Assembly (NCBI RefSeq): GCF_000165425.1
Contig: NW_001799599.1
Coordinates: 190,715-254,714 of the forward strand
DNA: 64,000 bases
Reading direction: 5' to 3'
Source of the DNA: Paramecium tetraurelia
Taxonomy: Eukaryota; Ciliophora; Oligohymenophorea; Peniculida; Parameciidae
A program made the position numbers and the translations under genes. The notes beneath the pieces are model-generated. The model saw only the letters and a list, made by a program, of their open reading frames with translations, made no database searches and was not told where the DNA came from. Of this stretch, positions 61,896-64,000 are shown in pieces; positions within the stretch are counted from its first letter, which is position 1, and each line of letters opens with the position of its first letter.

Positions 61896-64000
61896 ATGCA
61901 GGAAAGACCTCAATTAATATTATCCACCGAGGAAAATATGGATGACTATAAGGAACCGAATTTGGAGGAAAGTGTAGAATTTGTGGAAATTAAACATGAT
62001 TTTTGTGATTCTCAACCTCAGAGACATAGTCTGCCTGAAAGTTTGAGTTAAAACATTTTGACTTAAATTCAAGAGTTTCATGAGTTCTTACCTCATCAAG
62101 AGATGTAAACCAAGGAATCAGAAGTTAAGAAAATAGAAAATAGAAAATTTACAATTAGAGTTTATTATTTCGTAAAAAGATTCCTCACCAAACTATCAGT
62201 AAGTAGAAGACATAAATTATTCTTTAAAAGCATCCATTTTTAAATTGTTGGAGATAAGGCAAGTGGGGAATTAGAGAAATTGGGGTAGATTAAAAAGAAG
62301 GATCGAAGTAGAAAGAGTCATTAAAAATCAATCTCATGCTATAATCCTTTGACTGGTCTATTGAAAATGCTACCTATAATTTATCCTCAATCAGTATCCA
62401 AAATTATTTGGGATCTCTGCTTGTGTATAGTATTAATTTACTTTTTTATAATGATTCCATTAGAATTGGCTTTCAATAATTCGATTATGTATTTCTAATC
62501 TATTTGGTTAACTGTTCCATTTTATTTATTTCTCATTATCGATTACCTAATGAAAATGAACACAGTCTACTATGAATACGGATAACCTATCATAGATAGA
62601 TCATTAATTTTCAATAATTATTTAAAATAAGGCTTATTAATCGATGGTATTTCATTAATAGTTTTATTGTGTGCCTTTTTTAATGACTACTTCATTCGAA
62701 ATCGCTGGCTCAACCTTTCACTAATACTCTTCATCACTTAATATCATTACTTTGCTAATGTAGTTCGGAATATGGAGGAATCCATTCATTTAAGCAAAAC
62801 TCAATCATCAATTGTCAATCTAGCCAAATTAATTTTCACAATTCTTTATTTTCTACATATTTTTAGTTGTCTGTGGTATTATATAGGTTCGTATGCCAAT
62901 GAAATAGGAATGGTTAATTGGTTGGACAATCGTCATCTATCGGAAGCCCCTTATGAAACACAATATTTAGAGGCTTTCTATTTTTCGACAGTAACAATGA
63001 TTAGTGTGGGATACGGAGACATAGTGCCTTTAAGTAATAAACAAAAGTATTTTAGATGCCTTGGAGAAGATTTGTACAATCATTTTTATGTTCACTACCT
63101 GTGTGTAATTGTCGTTCAGTGTTAATACAGTGGGAGAGATATTAAATTCGATTAGTTTGTCAACTGAAAATACGACTGAAAAGATTCGGATCATTAATAA
63201 ATTCATGAATAGAAAGAAAATCAGCTTTGAATTGCAATATTAGTAATTAAATAAAATAGTATACTTAGAATAAGGGAATACATTAAAATATATTGGAGTC
63301 AACAATTGCAATAAGAAAATGAAGAGGAGGAAAAATTAATTACTTCCTTATCGGAGAATCTAAAGAATAAATTGATACACGAGGCTAATTTCTCAATCAT
63401 TGAGAAGTGCGATTTATTTTAACAAACCTTTTCTGTTGATACCAAATAAAAATTAATCAAATTGTTCAAAACAGTACTCATAACTCCAGAATAGACCATT
63501 ACCTGTGAATTACCAGAGTATAATGAACCTTGCTTATGTTTTATTGATTAAGGAACATTAAATATTTGTGCTAATATTACGGATCGCTCTGAAAGTATAA
63601 CTTATTCTCAAGGGTAATTCATCGGATTGGAAGAGATGCTTACTGGTTAATAGCCCTAATTACAATTGCAATCTTTGTCATTTGTTAAACTACTAGTTCT
63701 AACAAGAACTGATTTTCTTAATACATTAAAGGATAATCCACAAGATTACGAATCCTTTTGTTAAATGAAAGATGAAATACTTCTACACCAAAGAGATTCA
63801 AAAGCCCAATGTAAATCTTGCAATTGCATGGGTCATGATATTTAAAATTGTCCTATTGTTCATTTCGTAATTGATAAAGAAAGAGTCATCAAATCGTATT
63901 AATTTTAATCAGAACAAACACGAGTTCCAGGTTTGAGAAATCGAAGTCGTATAAGAAATCAATTTAATGCCATATTTGATTAATGGTTTCTACAGGAAAT
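61896..64000 (+). CDS. Cyclic-nucleotide-gated / EAG-like K+ channel, 3' end outside window
   Basis: Starts MQERPQLILSTEENMDD. Membrane helices S1-S5 begin near IIWDLCLCIVLIYFFIMIP, and the pore filter is TMISVGYGDIVP. A 22-nt intron (63034-63055) and a 26-nt intron (63243-63268) restore the S6 and C-linker reading (NALEKICTIIFMFTT; INKFMNRKKISFELQYQ). A divergent cyclic-nucleotide-binding-like region follows (ITYSQGQFIGLEEMLTG), in which the usual RTA phosphate-binding motif is not obvious. A CX2CX4HX4C zinc knuckle lies at 63810-63851 (CKSCNCMGHDIQNC). The frame stays open to the window end. It is a paralogue of the other two channels here, and no frame breaks were seen. Confidence 0.92.

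Noticed and set aside
1-64000. Frequent TAA and TAG inside genes, at first suggesting mass pseudogenes
   Set aside because: They fall where glutamine is expected, and genes end only at TGA, which is the Paramecium/Tetrahymena nuclear code.

Overview
The window reads as macronuclear DNA of a Paramecium-like ciliate. It is very AT-rich. TAA and TAG are used throughout as glutamine, and only TGA ends genes. Introns are tiny (19 to 30 nt, GTA at the 5' end, TAG or AAG at the 3' end) and often carry a TGA. Neighbouring genes can lie only 21 to 71 bp apart. Reading frames were rebuilt by hand with this code; many close exactly (coding length divisible by three after intron removal), which supports the calls.

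Layout. 0.3-3.9 kb: a complete PIWI-clade Argonaute and an unknown charged protein (+). 4.8-7.9 kb: a cyclic-nucleotide-gated K+ channel homologue with three apparent frame breaks (+). 8.1-15.8 kb: a large multi-pass PAS-like membrane protein and a coiled-coil protein (-). 15.8-18.4 kb: a pseudokinase-like/TPR fusion (+). 18.4-21.5 kb: a second, intact CNG channel (-). 22.4-27.4 kb: a MYG1 exonuclease, an unknown protein and a RING/TRAF-like zinc-finger protein (+). 27.4-38.0 kb: two more members of the large PAS-like membrane family, tail to tail. 38.5-40.9 kb: a K+-dependent type vacuolar H+-pyrophosphatase (+).

40.9-47.1 kb: a small ORF with two in-frame TGA codons followed by a perfect hairpin, a secreted thioredoxin-like protein (-), two small proteins (+), a Tousled-like kinase and an EF-hand protein (-). 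47.8-52.3 kb: a 1479-aa coiled-coil protein (-). 52.7-57.1 kb: a tiny secreted Cys-rich protein (-), a P-loop GTPase with a Cys-rich module (+) and a sideroflexin (-). 57.2-64 kb: a coiled-coil protein (-), a 51-aa twin CX9C protein (+), a WDR43/Utp5-like ribosome-biogenesis protein (+), a Cys/His-cluster coiled-coil protein (-) and a third CNG channel cut by the window end (+).

The genes do not form an operon-like pathway. Themes are membrane signalling (three CNG channels, three large PAS-like membrane proteins, EF-hand and kinase genes), cytoskeletal or ciliary coiled coils, and mitochondrial or housekeeping functions. The most notable pattern is a CX2CX4HX4C zinc knuckle just after the cyclic-nucleotide-binding domain in all three CNG channels. 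The most speculative is a possible selenoprotein-like ORF with a downstream hairpin at 41.0-41.5 kb. No tRNA, rRNA, telomere repeat, CRISPR array, virus-like element or transposon was recognised.
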